A stretch of DNA of 19,684 bases from Acidobacteriaceae bacterium. Lineage in GTDB: Bacteria > Acidobacteriota > Terriglobia > Terriglobales > Acidobacteriaceae. Location: the NCBI GenBank assembly GCA_003156495.1, contig PMHC01000105.1:1-19684 (forward strand), in the 5' to 3' direction. Both the position numbers and the translations under genes were made by a program. Positions within the stretch are counted from its first letter, which is position 1, and every line of letters begins with the position of its first letter. The notes beneath the pieces are model-generated. The model was not told the origin of the DNA, made no database searches, and was given only the letters and a program-made list of their open reading frames with translations. This document shows, in pieces, positions 6,235-12,683 of this stretch.

Positions 6235-6705
6235 ATGAGCCACGAGGGAATTCGCTTTGTGCCGAAACAGGAACAGGAACGCACCGATCAGGAGAGTCAG
6301 CCGCTGAGTCGTCTGGCCGTGAAGCCGGAGAAGGTGCGCGTGCTTATGACCGAAGGCAAGGGCTTGGAGATCGACTGGGCCGACGGGCACAAGAGCGCGT
6401 GGAGTTTTGCCTGGCTGCGCGAGGCCTGCCCTTGCGCCACCTGCGTGGAAGAGCGCAAGGCCGACGGCCGCAAGCCGGGCCAGCCCAAGCCCCAACCTGC
6501 CCAACTGTTGCCCGTCTACACGCCCCCGGCCAAGCCGGCCAGCGCGCATCCGGTGGGTCGCTACGCGATCCAGTTCAACTGGCTCGACGGCCACTCGGGC
6601 GGCATTTATTCGTGGGAGTATCTGCGCCGCGTTTGCCAGTGCCCGGAGTGCGCCGGCGCCGAGGCGAAATGCGCCGAGGCGAAGGGCGAACAGAAGAACG
6701 CATAG
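6235..6705 (+). CDS. DUF971 (GBBH-like N-terminal domain) protein
   Basis: A 156-residue protein built around one DUF971 domain (about residues 30-145). Signature pieces are LEIDWADGHKSAWSFAWLREACPCATCVEE, read here in two stretches (GLEIDWADGHKS and WLREACPCATC), and YAIQFNWLDGHSGGIYSWEY then LRRVCQCPECAG. The paired CPCATC and CQCPEC clusters suggest a metal site, as in the zinc-binding N-terminal domain of gamma-butyrobetaine hydroxylase. In other bacteria the domain stands alone or is fused to Mrp/ApbC iron-sulfur carrier ATPases, so a role linked to Fe-S or metal handling is plausible but not shown. The C-terminal tail (AEAKCAEAKGEQKNA) is low complexity. There is no clear Shine-Dalgarno before the ATG at 6235. 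Confidence 0.88.
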   Translation: MSHEGIRFVPKQEQERTDQESQPLSRLAVKPEKVRVLMTEGKGLEIDWADGHKSAWSFAWLREACPCATCVEERKADGRKPGQPKPQPAQLLPVYTPPAKPASAHPVGRYAIQFNWLDGHSGGIYSWEYLRRVCQCPECAGAEAKCAEAKGEQKNA

Positions 6706-6720
6706 AAATAGGAGGCGGGA

Positions 6721-6771
6721 ATGCCTTCTACGAAAAGATCGAATTTTACCGTATTTCTGAAACCGTTCTAA
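6721..6771 (+). CDS. Candidate 16-residue peptide with strong Shine-Dalgarno
   Basis: AGGAGG, five bases, then ATG opens a 16-codon frame, MPSTKRSNFTVFLKPF, ending in TAA. It begins 15 bases after the DUF971 stop. The ribosome site is one of the best in the window, which makes chance less likely, but the peptide resembles no family I know. It may be a leader ORF for the downstream poly-Pro/His gene or the stub of a lost gene. Confidence 0.3.
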   Translation: MPSTKRSNFTVFLKPF

Positions 6772-6896
6772 GTAGCACGGCTTCTATTCTCTACAGACTT
6801 TCCGGGCAAGGCCGGTCTTTGCCCGCCATCGCGGAACGAATGAGTGCGTATCTTTTTGCTCATCAGCCGAAACGAATGAATGATATTGATTTGAGT

Positions 6897-7100
6897 ATGA
6901 AAAAGATTATTCTGCTCGTCGCAGGCTTGCTGTTGAGTGTTGGCATAATGGCCTCAGCAATGCCAGTTCCTCAGGATGGGCCGCCGCCTCCTCCTCCGCC
7001 GCCAATCCACCACCATCACCACCACCATCACCACCAGCCGCCGCCGCCTCCTCCTCCACCTCAGCCGCAGCCGCCACCGCCTCCTCCTCCGCCAATGTAG
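6897..7100 (+). CDS. Tiny secreted poly-proline/poly-histidine protein
   Basis: A 67-residue protein with a convincing signal peptide (MKKIILLVAGLLLSVGIMAS, then AMPVPQDG). The mature part is almost only proline and histidine: eight Pro, Ile, nine His, Gln, eight Pro, QPQ, eight Pro, Met. The His run could bind Ni, Cu, Zn or Co in the periplasm, held between rigid polyproline-II rods; translating three Pro8 runs would need elongation factor P. No recognised family. The frame is also open upstream, but that part is an out-of-frame reading of DUF971 and has no signal peptide. An alternative ATG at 6876 adds seven residues. Neither start has a strong Shine-Dalgarno. The DNA is trinucleotide-repetitive, so the tract can expand or contract. 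Confidence 0.6.
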   Translation: MKKIILLVAGLLLSVGIMASAMPVPQDGPPPPPPPPIHHHHHHHHHQPPPPPPPPQPQPPPPPPPPM

Positions 7101-7131
7101 TAAGGACTGGCTCGCTCGCCTCGGAACCTCG

Positions 7132-7160
7132 CCTCAAGGGCGCAATCCGCGCCCTTGAGG
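7132..7160. terminator. Perfect 12-bp hairpin after the poly-Pro/His gene
   Basis: CCTCAAGGGCGC, loop AATCC, and its exact complement. It lies 31 bases beyond the stop at 7100 and 130 bases beyond the end of the convergent DUF4139 gene. No T-run follows on either strand, so it may be a non-canonical, bidirectional transcript end. Nothing else recognisable lies in 7101-7290. Confidence 0.45.
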
Positions 7161-7290
7161 AACTCCCTCGCCACGGACAGCGACAGGCCGGTGAATCCTT
7201 CTAGAGCGAAACCGGAGTTGCCGCATCCAGTTTGAGGCGCTTTCTATTGAGGCTTGTGCTAGGCCGCCGGATCTTTCGGCTTCGGCCTTT

Positions 7291-9411
7291 CTACTTGTTC
7301 TCCGTCTTCAGCGCCACATCCAGATCCGTATCGAAGGCGAGTTTGGTCACGATCGCGTCCAGTTTCTCTTGCGCTGCATTGCGCTGTTTTTCCAGCTCCG
7401 CCTCTTCTTTGCGCAGCGCCGAAATTTCGTCCTCGGCCTTGGTCAGCTCGATCGCAAAACGGCCCGCCGCCTGGTTGCCCTTGAGCGCGGTCAGGTTCTT
7501 GCGCGCGCGATCTTCGTCGTCGGCCAATTGCTGCTGCTTCTGGCTGTTCTGCTCGATCTTTTCGGCCAGCGCGTTCAGCGCCATTTGCGCCTCGATTGCA
7601 GGCCTGAGCGATTCGGCCAGCGCCGGCGCGTCGTTGCCTGCCGCGATCAGTTCGTCGCCGTTTTCAAAGTGCGACTGGAGCTTGATCTCGCTGGCCAGAT
7701 TCGCCCGCTCCTTCACGCGCAGGTCGGCCGTCTGGTGCGGCGCAACCACTAGCCGGAAGCGATAGGCCGTCGCCGTGCTTTCAGTCGGCTTGGCGTCGGA
7801 CTCGAGCTCGGCCTTCGGCTGGCGCTGGTGCTCGACGATCACCGTCCGCGTTTCGTCGGCCGTATTGTTCACCGTGTAGTCGGTTTCGCTTACCGCGCTC
7901 ACCGTCCGCACCATCACGCCTTCATGCACAGCCACATGGCGCAGCCGCCGCGCCACGGCCGGTTTTTCTTCATGCACCTTTACCGCCTCGTCGTTGGCGT
8001 AGGAGAGCAGTCGCTTCTCGCCGGGATGAACCGGCTCCAGCAGCCCCTCGCCGGCAAAAGCTCCACCCTCGAAGATCGAAAAACTTCCTGCGTCCAGCGT
8101 CAGCTTCGACTGGTTGTCGAGCCAGATCGCCCGCAGCGGAGCGCCGTGGCCGCTCCATAGCGTCACGCTTTCCACCGGCAGTTCCTGCTCCAGAATCGGC
8201 ACCATCGCCGACTGGTTTTTGTGGATCGTTACCGGCTGCGCCAGCGCGTACTCAAAATAATCGTCGAAGGCTTTGGTAGCCACGTCGCCCTGGTCGATGG
8301 CGTGGCCGGGTTGATAGACGCCGCCAGCCGAGCCAAAGCCACCGCCGTACCCGATGCCGAAGCTTACAGCGGGAGCTTCTTGCGCGGATTTCATCTGCAT
8401 GCGGCGCGGAATTCCAGTGGGAGCCGTGAGTTGATTATTCATCATTTCGGGCGCGGCCTCCGATACGGTCACGCTTTCCGCCGCCTCGTGCGTCTCCGGC
8501 GCGCTCTGTATCGCGGTCGCAATCGGAATGGTTTGCCTGTGCGCGTAGAGCGGCTCGGCCAGCGGTTGAATGAAGCTATGCGGCGCGCCGGCCACCAGCG
8601 ATAACTGCACGTCGTTCCAGTCCACGCCTACCGTGTTGTCCACCACCGCCCAGCCCTGTACCGTGGCCTTGCCGTCGGCCTCGCGCGGAAAAACAATCCG
8701 GTAAGTCGCCTTCCACACTGGAACTTCGCTGATGTAGCTGACCTGTAACTGGCGTTCGCCTTCGCCACGGTCTTCGATCGTTACATGCCGCATCTGCTGG
8801 CTCTGCGCCGAGGCCAGAATCTCAAGATACGAGGCGAACTGTCGTTGCAGCGCCGGTTCGAGCATGCGCACCGTTACTCCGTCACTCAGTTCGGCCGTGC
8901 GTAGTCCGCCGTTGTCTGTGGCCACGATCAGGTAGTAATGATCCGTGGAACTCGCGCCGTTCTTGTCGCTCTCCTGGCGATATTCGATATTCACCAACCG
9001 CCCGCTAATCGCCGCCCCTGCGCCCGTCACCTCCACCCGCTGCCCGCGCAGCGTTTGATAGATGGCGAGCGTCGGCGGGTAATCCTTCAGCCCCAGCCCC
9101 AGCGCGTTCAACTGCTGCTCGATCGGTGTCGTCGAGTTGTATTCCACCGCGCCGATTTTGCCGCCCTTACTGTCGAGCGCCGTCAGCGATTGCAGCACGT
9201 CGTTCAACTGCGCCGAGGTGAACTCCACCGTCACCTTCTGGTTGCCGTTCACCGTTCCGGCATGTTCAAAGTAGCCCACGCCGTTTTTGTAGAGCACCAC
9301 TTTGCGTACCGGCAGATCGGCGATTGTTCCCGGCGCGGGCTGCGGCTTTTGCGCCGGCAGCGCCGGCAGCAGTGCGGCCATCATCGTCAAAACAAAAAAA
9401 CGTAGGCGCAT
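7291..9411 (-). CDS. Exported DUF4139-domain protein
   Basis: A 706-residue exported protein. The signal peptide MRLRFFVLTMMAALLPALPA is followed by an N-terminal beta domain (DLPVRKVVLYKNGVGYFEHA, QLNDVLQSLTALD). The DUF4139 core then reads SYISEVPVWKATYRIVFP, GWAVVDNTVGVDWNDVQLSL and VAGAPHSFIQPL, a hallmark of the family that includes MuiA-like mucoidy inhibitors. A Gly-rich linker (FGIGYGGGFGSAGG) interrupts the domain, and the last ~80 residues form a charged coiled coil (KIEQNSQKQQQLADDEDRAR, EDEISALRKEEAELEKQ). The molecular role is not established; a periplasmic or envelope-associated role is likely. The start at 9411 was chosen because GGAGG lies five bases upstream and the signal peptide begins there; the frame is open back to 9561 but that part looks non-coding. 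Confidence 0.9.
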   Translation of the reverse strand: MRLRFFVLTMMAALLPALPAQKPQPAPGTIADLPVRKVVLYKNGVGYFEHAGTVNGNQKVTVEFTSAQLNDVLQSLTALDSKGGKIGAVEYNSTTPIEQQLNALGLGLKDYPPTLAIYQTLRGQRVEVTGAGAAISGRLVNIEYRQESDKNGASSTDHYYLIVATDNGGLRTAELSDGVTVRMLEPALQRQFASYLEILASAQSQQMRHVTIEDRGEGERQLQVSYISEVPVWKATYRIVFPREADGKATVQGWAVVDNTVGVDWNDVQLSLVAGAPHSFIQPLAEPLYAHRQTIPIATAIQSAPETHEAAESVTVSEAAPEMMNNQLTAPTGIPRRMQMKSAQEAPAVSFGIGYGGGFGSAGGVYQPGHAIDQGDVATKAFDDYFEYALAQPVTIHKNQSAMVPILEQELPVESVTLWSGHGAPLRAIWLDNQSKLTLDAGSFSIFEGGAFAGEGLLEPVHPGEKRLLSYANDEAVKVHEEKPAVARRLRHVAVHEGVMVRTVSAVSETDYTVNNTADETRTVIVEHQRQPKAELESDAKPTESTATAYRFRLVVAPHQTADLRVKERANLASEIKLQSHFENGDELIAAGNDAPALAESLRPAIEAQMALNALAEKIEQNSQKQQQLADDEDRARKNLTALKGNQAAGRFAIELTKAEDEISALRKEEAELEKQRNAAQEKLDAIVTKLAFDTDLDVALKTENK

Positions 9412-9941
9412 ATCTTCCTCCATCAGGTGCGGCCGGAGAGCTTCGCCGGCGATATGGAACGGGCCCGTGGTGCCTGTTGTGGTGCTTATTGCGGATAGAG
9501 TATTTTTACCAATATAGAACTTGAGAATCGCCGAGTTGACGCGAACCTCAGTGAGCGGCAACCTTCAGCACCATTCGGCACTCTACAGAATTGGTAGAAA
9601 TGCTCTGAGGTACTGCTTCCTTTGACCCCGCCCATCGCAAAAAGGTTCCCATATGCGCCCTGTTTCGCGTAAAAAAATATTCGTCACAGGCAGCTTGGCC
9701 CTGAAGCTGCACAATGGCGCGTTTTCACTATTGATGCAGAGCGGCTTTGAAAGGGCGCGGCTTTCAGCCGCGACGGATGCCGCAAAATTGCGCCAGCATC
9801 GCAACGCCCTATTGCGCGTCGGATGAGAATTGCAGATTGAATCGGAAATCCATGCCGCCTCTGCGAGATTCTCGGCTTGAACGTGGCTGATAAACGGTCG
9901 TCCCGCCATCTGCATCGTTAGGCAGAGAGACACAAATTAAC
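9412..9941. other. 530-base intergenic region
   Basis: No convincing gene. The bases nearest the DUF4139 start probably hold its promoter, but no clear -35/-10 pair was found. A 7-bp hairpin GCAGCTT/AAGCTGC lies at 9690-9710. An interspersed palindromic repeat lies at 9734-9775 (listed separately). A 116-codon minus-strand frame at 9583-9933 has no family resemblance, no strong ribosome site and crosses the repeat, so it is not called. Confidence 0.6.
9734..9775. repeat. Interspersed palindromic repeat, copy 1
   Basis: Contains GGCTTTGAAAGGGCGCGGCT, then TTCAGCCGCGACG. It aligns base for base, with about eight differences, to 13332-13371 (GGCTTTGAAGGGGCACAGCT, then TCAGCCGTGCCG). The GGC..GGCT/AGCC..GCC part folds into a hairpin. 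Two diverged copies 3.6 kb apart in unrelated gaps indicate a dispersed repeat family. Confidence 0.65.
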
Positions 9942-9981
9942 GCAGTAGTAAATTACTGCATATGCAGTATATTATTACTGC
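9942..9981. promoter_or_regulatory. Tandem operator dyads before the HTH-MNT gene
   Basis: Two perfect 18-bp dyads, each GCAGTA-N6-TACTGC, at 9942-9959 and 9964-9981, separated by four bases. Their 22-bp repeat places them two helical turns apart on the same DNA face. The inner half-sites also form a perfect 16-bp palindrome, TACTGCATATGCAGTA. The second dyad ends one base before the ATG at 9983. Autoregulation by the winged-HTH domain of the first gene is inferred from position. Confidence 0.7.
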
Positions 9982-9982
9982 A

Positions 9983-10636
9983 ATGATTCCTCTCCGATCC
10001 GAGCTGCGGCGCAAGGTGCTGACCTTCTTTCTGATGAACCGGGAGGCGCGAGTTTACGTGCGCCAACTGGCCGTTGCGCTTGACGTTGATTCGACCAACC
10101 TTTCCCGCGAACTGGCACGGCTGGCTGCCGAAGGGTTTCTGCACGCGGAACCAGAAGGGCGTCAGCTCTACTACAACGTCAATCGCGCCTACCCATACCT
10201 GAAGCCGGTCTTCGCGCTCCTCCAGGGTTCGGTCGGGATTGAGCCGACGCTCAAGGGGGCGCTCCAGCCAGTCGGAGGAATCGAGTCAGCCTGGATTTTC
10301 GGCTCCTTTGCCAAAGGGGAAGCAGACGCGACCAGCGACATTGACCTGTTGATCGTGGGGCAGCCTGACCAGACACGGCTTTCGCGCGAGATACGCAAGG
10401 TCGAACGAGCCCTCCGTCGTGAGGTTAGCTATACTGTCTTCACTTCCGAGGAGTTGAAACGGAGACTGGCTCGGCGTGATCCCTTTGTCACCGACATTTG
10501 GACCGGAAAGCGGATTGAGGTCATTGGAAATGGCAACAACCAAGCCGCAAAAGATCCTTCCAAAACAGGTGAAGGAATTTCTGGCAGACGCGGAAAAGAA
10601 GGCCGTAGCCGCCCGGAAAAATCTGGTAATCGATGA
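9983..10636 (+). CDS. Winged-HTH / minimal nucleotidyltransferase (antitoxin-like)
   Basis: A 217-residue fusion. Residues 1-68 form a winged helix (RELARLAAEGFLHAEPEGRQLYYNV, read as RELARLAAEGFL and GRQLYYNV). Residues 95-185 form a minimal nucleotidyltransferase domain with GSFAKG (107-112) and SDIDLLIVG, giving catalytic Asp119 and Asp121. In characterised MntA-HepT (type VII) pairs this enzyme adds AMP to the HEPN toxin and neutralises it; here the HTH fusion suggests it also represses its own operon. Translation could start at 9962 or 9983. The latter is chosen because 9962 lies inside the operator; neither has a Shine-Dalgarno. The last ~34 residues after RIEVIGN are read through the beginning of the HEPN gene in another frame and look non-domain-like, so the stop may have been lost. 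Confidence 0.88.
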   Translation: MIPLRSELRRKVLTFFLMNREARVYVRQLAVALDVDSTNLSRELARLAAEGFLHAEPEGRQLYYNVNRAYPYLKPVFALLQGSVGIEPTLKGALQPVGGIESAWIFGSFAKGEADATSDIDLLIVGQPDQTRLSREIRKVERALRREVSYTVFTSEELKRRLARRDPFVTDIWTGKRIEVIGNGNNQAAKDPSKTGEGISGRRGKEGRSRPEKSGNR

Positions 10637-10940
10637 GGAAACCGCCTATCAGACGGCTTATCAGGCTGTGTTGAAGGCCTCCCTGGCCTTGATGTTAAGC
10701 CACGGGCAGCGTCCGCGAGTACAACTCGGCCACCATATCGCCATTCTTGAGTTTGCTCAGAAACACCTCGACCCAGCGCTTGAGCCTACCTTCGACCTCT
10801 TTGACCGAATGCGCCGCAAACGCAATGACGCCTTTTACGACATCGCGCTCATCGGCGAGGTAGAGGCGGAGCAAGCAGTCGCGGCAGCCGAAGCGTATAT
10901 GTCGATTGTTGCCGCAGACATCAAAAAGAGAATGCACTAA
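10530..10940 (+). CDS. HEPN-domain protein (toxin-like partner)
   Basis: A 136-residue all-helical HEPN protein of the group usually paired with MNT enzymes (SAV_6107-like, by my reading). Helices are KEFLADAEKKAVAARKNLV, ETAYQTAYQAVLKASLALML and a C-terminal EAEQAVAAAEAYMSIVAADI. The catalytic region is RMRRKRNDAFYD (residues 93-104). Classical HEPN RNases carry Arg-x4-6-His; here Asn99 stands where His is expected, with Tyr103 nearby, a variant that occurs in this superfamily. If active it would cleave RNA; with Asn it may be weakened or act differently. The ATG at 10530 is chosen over the ORF opening at 10476 because MATTKPQK starts the helical protein; GAGG lies about nine bases upstream. 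It overlaps the MNT gene by 107 bases, implying translational coupling. Confidence 0.82.
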   Translation: MATTKPQKILPKQVKEFLADAEKKAVAARKNLVIDEETAYQTAYQAVLKASLALMLSHGQRPRVQLGHHIAILEFAQKHLDPALEPTFDLFDRMRRKRNDAFYDIALIGEVEAEQAVAAAEAYMSIVAADIKKRMH

Positions 10941-10982
10941 GCTGACAGCTGATAGCTGACAGCTGACAACTGAAAGCTGTCT
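10941..10982. repeat. Heptamer tandem repeat, third copy
   Basis: Six units directly after the HEPN stop: GCTGACA, GCTGATA, GCTGACA, GCTGACA, ACTGAAA, GCTGTCT. Same family as 561-595 and 881-913, with G in place of A at the first base of most units. It separates the convergent HEPN and esterase genes and runs up to the esterase stop codon. Embedded CAGCTG palindromes allow weak folding. Confidence 0.8.
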
Positions 10983-11695
10983 CACAAATACTGTCGCGCC
11001 ATCCGCTGCCAGGTCGGCCAGTCGTGCGTATGTTCGGCCTCCCAAACGTAGTATTCGTGCGGAAGGTCTTTCTCGTTCAGAATGCGATCGAGGTTGCGGT
11101 TTTCGCTCAGGCATTGGTCGTCCCAGCCCGTGGCCAGAATGTAGCGATTGCCGCGGAAGCGCTCCAGGTACCATGGATCGGTCAGATTAGGCAGGTAGTA
11201 GGTGGGCAGGTGAAAGTAGCAATCCCGGTCGCAGTAACCGTCCAGAAATCTGGCCAGTTCGAAGACGCCGGAGAGCGAAACGAAGCCGCCGAAGATCTCC
11301 GGGTGGCGCAGCGCGATATTCACCGCGTGGTAGCCGCCGAAGCTGCATCCTGCCGCCAGCAGATGCGGCGCGGCGTTTTTCCTCCGCATCAGCGGCGCGA
11401 CCTCGTCGAGCAGGTAGGCCTCGTATTGCATGTGCCGCTCGATGCGCTGGCGCGGCGTCGCCCGGCCGTTGTACCAGCTTTCGCGGTCTACCGAGTCCAC
11501 GCAGAACAGTTGCAGCCGCCCGGCGTCGATCTTATCGGCCAGCGCGGCCACCATTCCCCGGTCTTCGAATTCGAAGAACCTGCCGCCCGAGGTGGGAAAG
11601 ACCAGGGCGGGTTCTCCTGCATGGCCAAAGACCAGCAGCTCCATCGGCCGGCCCAGCCGTTCCGAATACCACTTGTAATATTCACGGTTCATCAT
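10982..11695 (-). CDS. Alpha/beta-hydrolase, putative esterase family
   Basis: A 237-residue esterase-D/PF00756-type hydrolase. The domain opens with YYKWYSERLGRPMELLVFGH and FPTSGGRFFEFEDRGMV. The nucleophile elbow is GCSFGGYHAVNIALRHPE (Ser in GxSxGG), the acid is probably in TGWDDQCLSENR, and the catalytic His is in EAEHTHDWPTW. No signal peptide, so it is probably cytoplasmic. Related proteins hydrolyse small acyl or siderophore esters; the substrate here cannot be read. The frame is open to an ATG at 11746, but the family normally begins at MNREYY, so the Met pair at 11692-11697 is preferred (weak GGGA five bases upstream). The gene is convergent with the MNT-HEPN operon and divergent from rpsP. 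Confidence 0.88.
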   Translation of the reverse strand: MMNREYYKWYSERLGRPMELLVFGHAGEPALVFPTSGGRFFEFEDRGMVAALADKIDAGRLQLFCVDSVDRESWYNGRATPRQRIERHMQYEAYLLDEVAPLMRRKNAAPHLLAAGCSFGGYHAVNIALRHPEIFGGFVSLSGVFELARFLDGYCDRDCYFHLPTYYLPNLTDPWYLERFRGNRYILATGWDDQCLSENRNLDRILNEKDLPHEYYVWEAEHTHDWPTWQRMARQYL

Positions 11696-11956
11696 TTGCG
11701 TCCCGAAGCGGTACGTAAGTACTCCGCGCCGGTCTCCAAATCCCATTATTTATGATGCGCCTCGTTTACGATTTGCTTCCTGTGCCCAACTTCGGCGATA
11801 CTTATCTATTGTGACCGGTGGCCGGGCGCATCTGTTCGGCCGTTACTGTGGATGCACATGCAGATTGTCCATTCCGGCGGGCCCGGTTAGGCGGAGGGCC
11901 GCCTGCAAGGCCGATACCCCAGAAAAGTTTTGAAAGAGGAAAGGAACCAATTCACC

Positions 11957-12229
11957 GTGGTTATGATTCGTTTGGCGCGCGTTGGCGCCCGTAAGCAGCC
12001 CGTTTATCGTGTTGTCGTCATCGAAAAAGATCGTGCCCGCAACGGCCGCTTCATCGAGATTATCGGCACTTACAATCCCCGCACCAACCCGGCTACGGTC
12101 GAGTTGAAACATGAGCGGATCGCTTACTGGCGCGGCAAGGGCGCACAGCTTTCCTCCACGCTGGAGAGGCTCGTTACCAAAAACCCGCCGGCGGCTCCGG
12201 CTCCGACTGAAGATACTGTCGCGGCGTAA
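11957..12229 (+). CDS. rpsP: 30S ribosomal protein S16
   Basis: A 90-residue S16, which binds 16S rRNA in the body of the small subunit during assembly. MIRLARVGARKQPVYRVVVI, RNGRFIEIIGTYNPRTNP and IAYWRGKGAQLSSTLERLV cover the whole conserved family. The tail (KNPPAAPAPTEDTVAA) is the usual variable extension. The GTG at 11957 is taken as start (MVMIRLARVG): AAGGAA lies ten bases upstream, whereas the ATG at 11963 is farther from it. A TTG frame opening at 11930 adds non-family residues and is rejected. It heads the rpsP-khpA-rimM cluster. The preceding 261-base gap shows a GGCGG/CCGCC hairpin but no clear promoter. Confidence 0.95.
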   Translation: MVMIRLARVGARKQPVYRVVVIEKDRARNGRFIEIIGTYNPRTNPATVELKHERIAYWRGKGAQLSSTLERLVTKNPPAAPAPTEDTVAA

Positions 12230-12232
12230 TTC

Positions 12233-12263
12233 CTCGAGCGCCCTGCCTCGGCGGGCGCTTGAG
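12233..12263 (+). terminator. 11-bp hairpin after rpsP
   Basis: CTCGAGCGCCC (12233-12243) pairs with GGGCGCTTGAG (12253-12263), with one G-U pair and a 9-base loop. It starts four bases after the rpsP stop. No T-run follows. With a promoter candidate just downstream it could attenuate read-through from rpsP into khpA-rimM. Confidence 0.4.
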
Positions 12264-12298
12264 GCGGTCAGGCTGGCAATGGGCCGGCCTATAATTCA

Positions 12299-12327
12299 TT
12301 GTCCATCGCGATTCCGCATGATACTAT
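12299..12327 (+). promoter_or_regulatory. Promoter for khpA-rimM
   Basis: TTGTCC (12299-12304), exactly 17 bases, TACTAT (12322-12327), with TGA directly before the -10 (extended -10). The khpA start is 57 bases downstream. A TATAAT at 12290-12295 is a second -10 candidate but has no matching -35. Confidence 0.5.
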
Positions 12328-12384
12328 TCGCGCACGGCTTTATATTTCGCCAATTTGCGAACGCAGATGGTCAGAGGCACGATC

Positions 12385-12654
12385 ATGGCCCAAGTCGATA
12401 CGGTGCAAGTGGACGAGCTGGTCCGCGTCATAGCGCGGGCCTTGGTAGATGAGCCGGATGCCGTAGAAGTGGAAGCTGTTAGCCGGGATGAGAGCACCGT
12501 TCTCAAGCTCCGGGTGGCGGCGAAGGATGTAGGCAAGGTCATCGGCAAACAGGGGCGCACAGCGCGCTCCATGAGAACGATTCTCGGGGCGGTGAGCATG
12601 AAAGTGCATCACCGCTATACGCTCGACATTCTAGAAGAGGATGACAAGCAATAG
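12385..12654 (+). CDS. khpA: KH-domain RNA-binding protein KhpA
   Basis: An 89-residue single-KH-domain protein. The RNA-binding loop is GKVIGKQGRTARSMRTIL, with GKQG as the GxxG motif, preceded by the acidic helix DELVRVIARALVDEPDAVEV and followed by YTLDILEE. KhpA proteins bind many RNAs and, with KhpB/Jag, affect cell division and small-RNA regulation in Gram-positives. The ATG at 12385 is chosen because GAGG lies seven bases upstream and the domain begins there; the frame is open to a TTG at 12355. It lies between rpsP and rimM, the classic position for this gene, and 29 bases separate its stop from rimM. Confidence 0.93.
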   Translation: MAQVDTVQVDELVRVIARALVDEPDAVEVEAVSRDESTVLKLRVAAKDVGKVIGKQGRTARSMRTILGAVSMKVHHRYTLDILEEDDKQ

Positions 12655-12683
12655 GCGAGACCCCGAAATCGGAGATGACCACC

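Noticed and set aside
6399..6896. Upstream part of a 233-codon plus-strand ORF ending in the poly-Pro/His protein
   Set aside because: It reads DUF971 out of frame; only the part from 6897 has a signal peptide and makes sense.
9583..9933. 116-codon minus-strand ORF
   Set aside because: No ribosome site of note, no family features, and it crosses the interspersed palindromic repeat.
10695..11174. 159-codon minus-strand ORF containing QLSVVSCQLSAVS
   Set aside because: That string is simply the translated heptamer repeat, a well-known annotation artefact; the frame straddles two real convergent genes.
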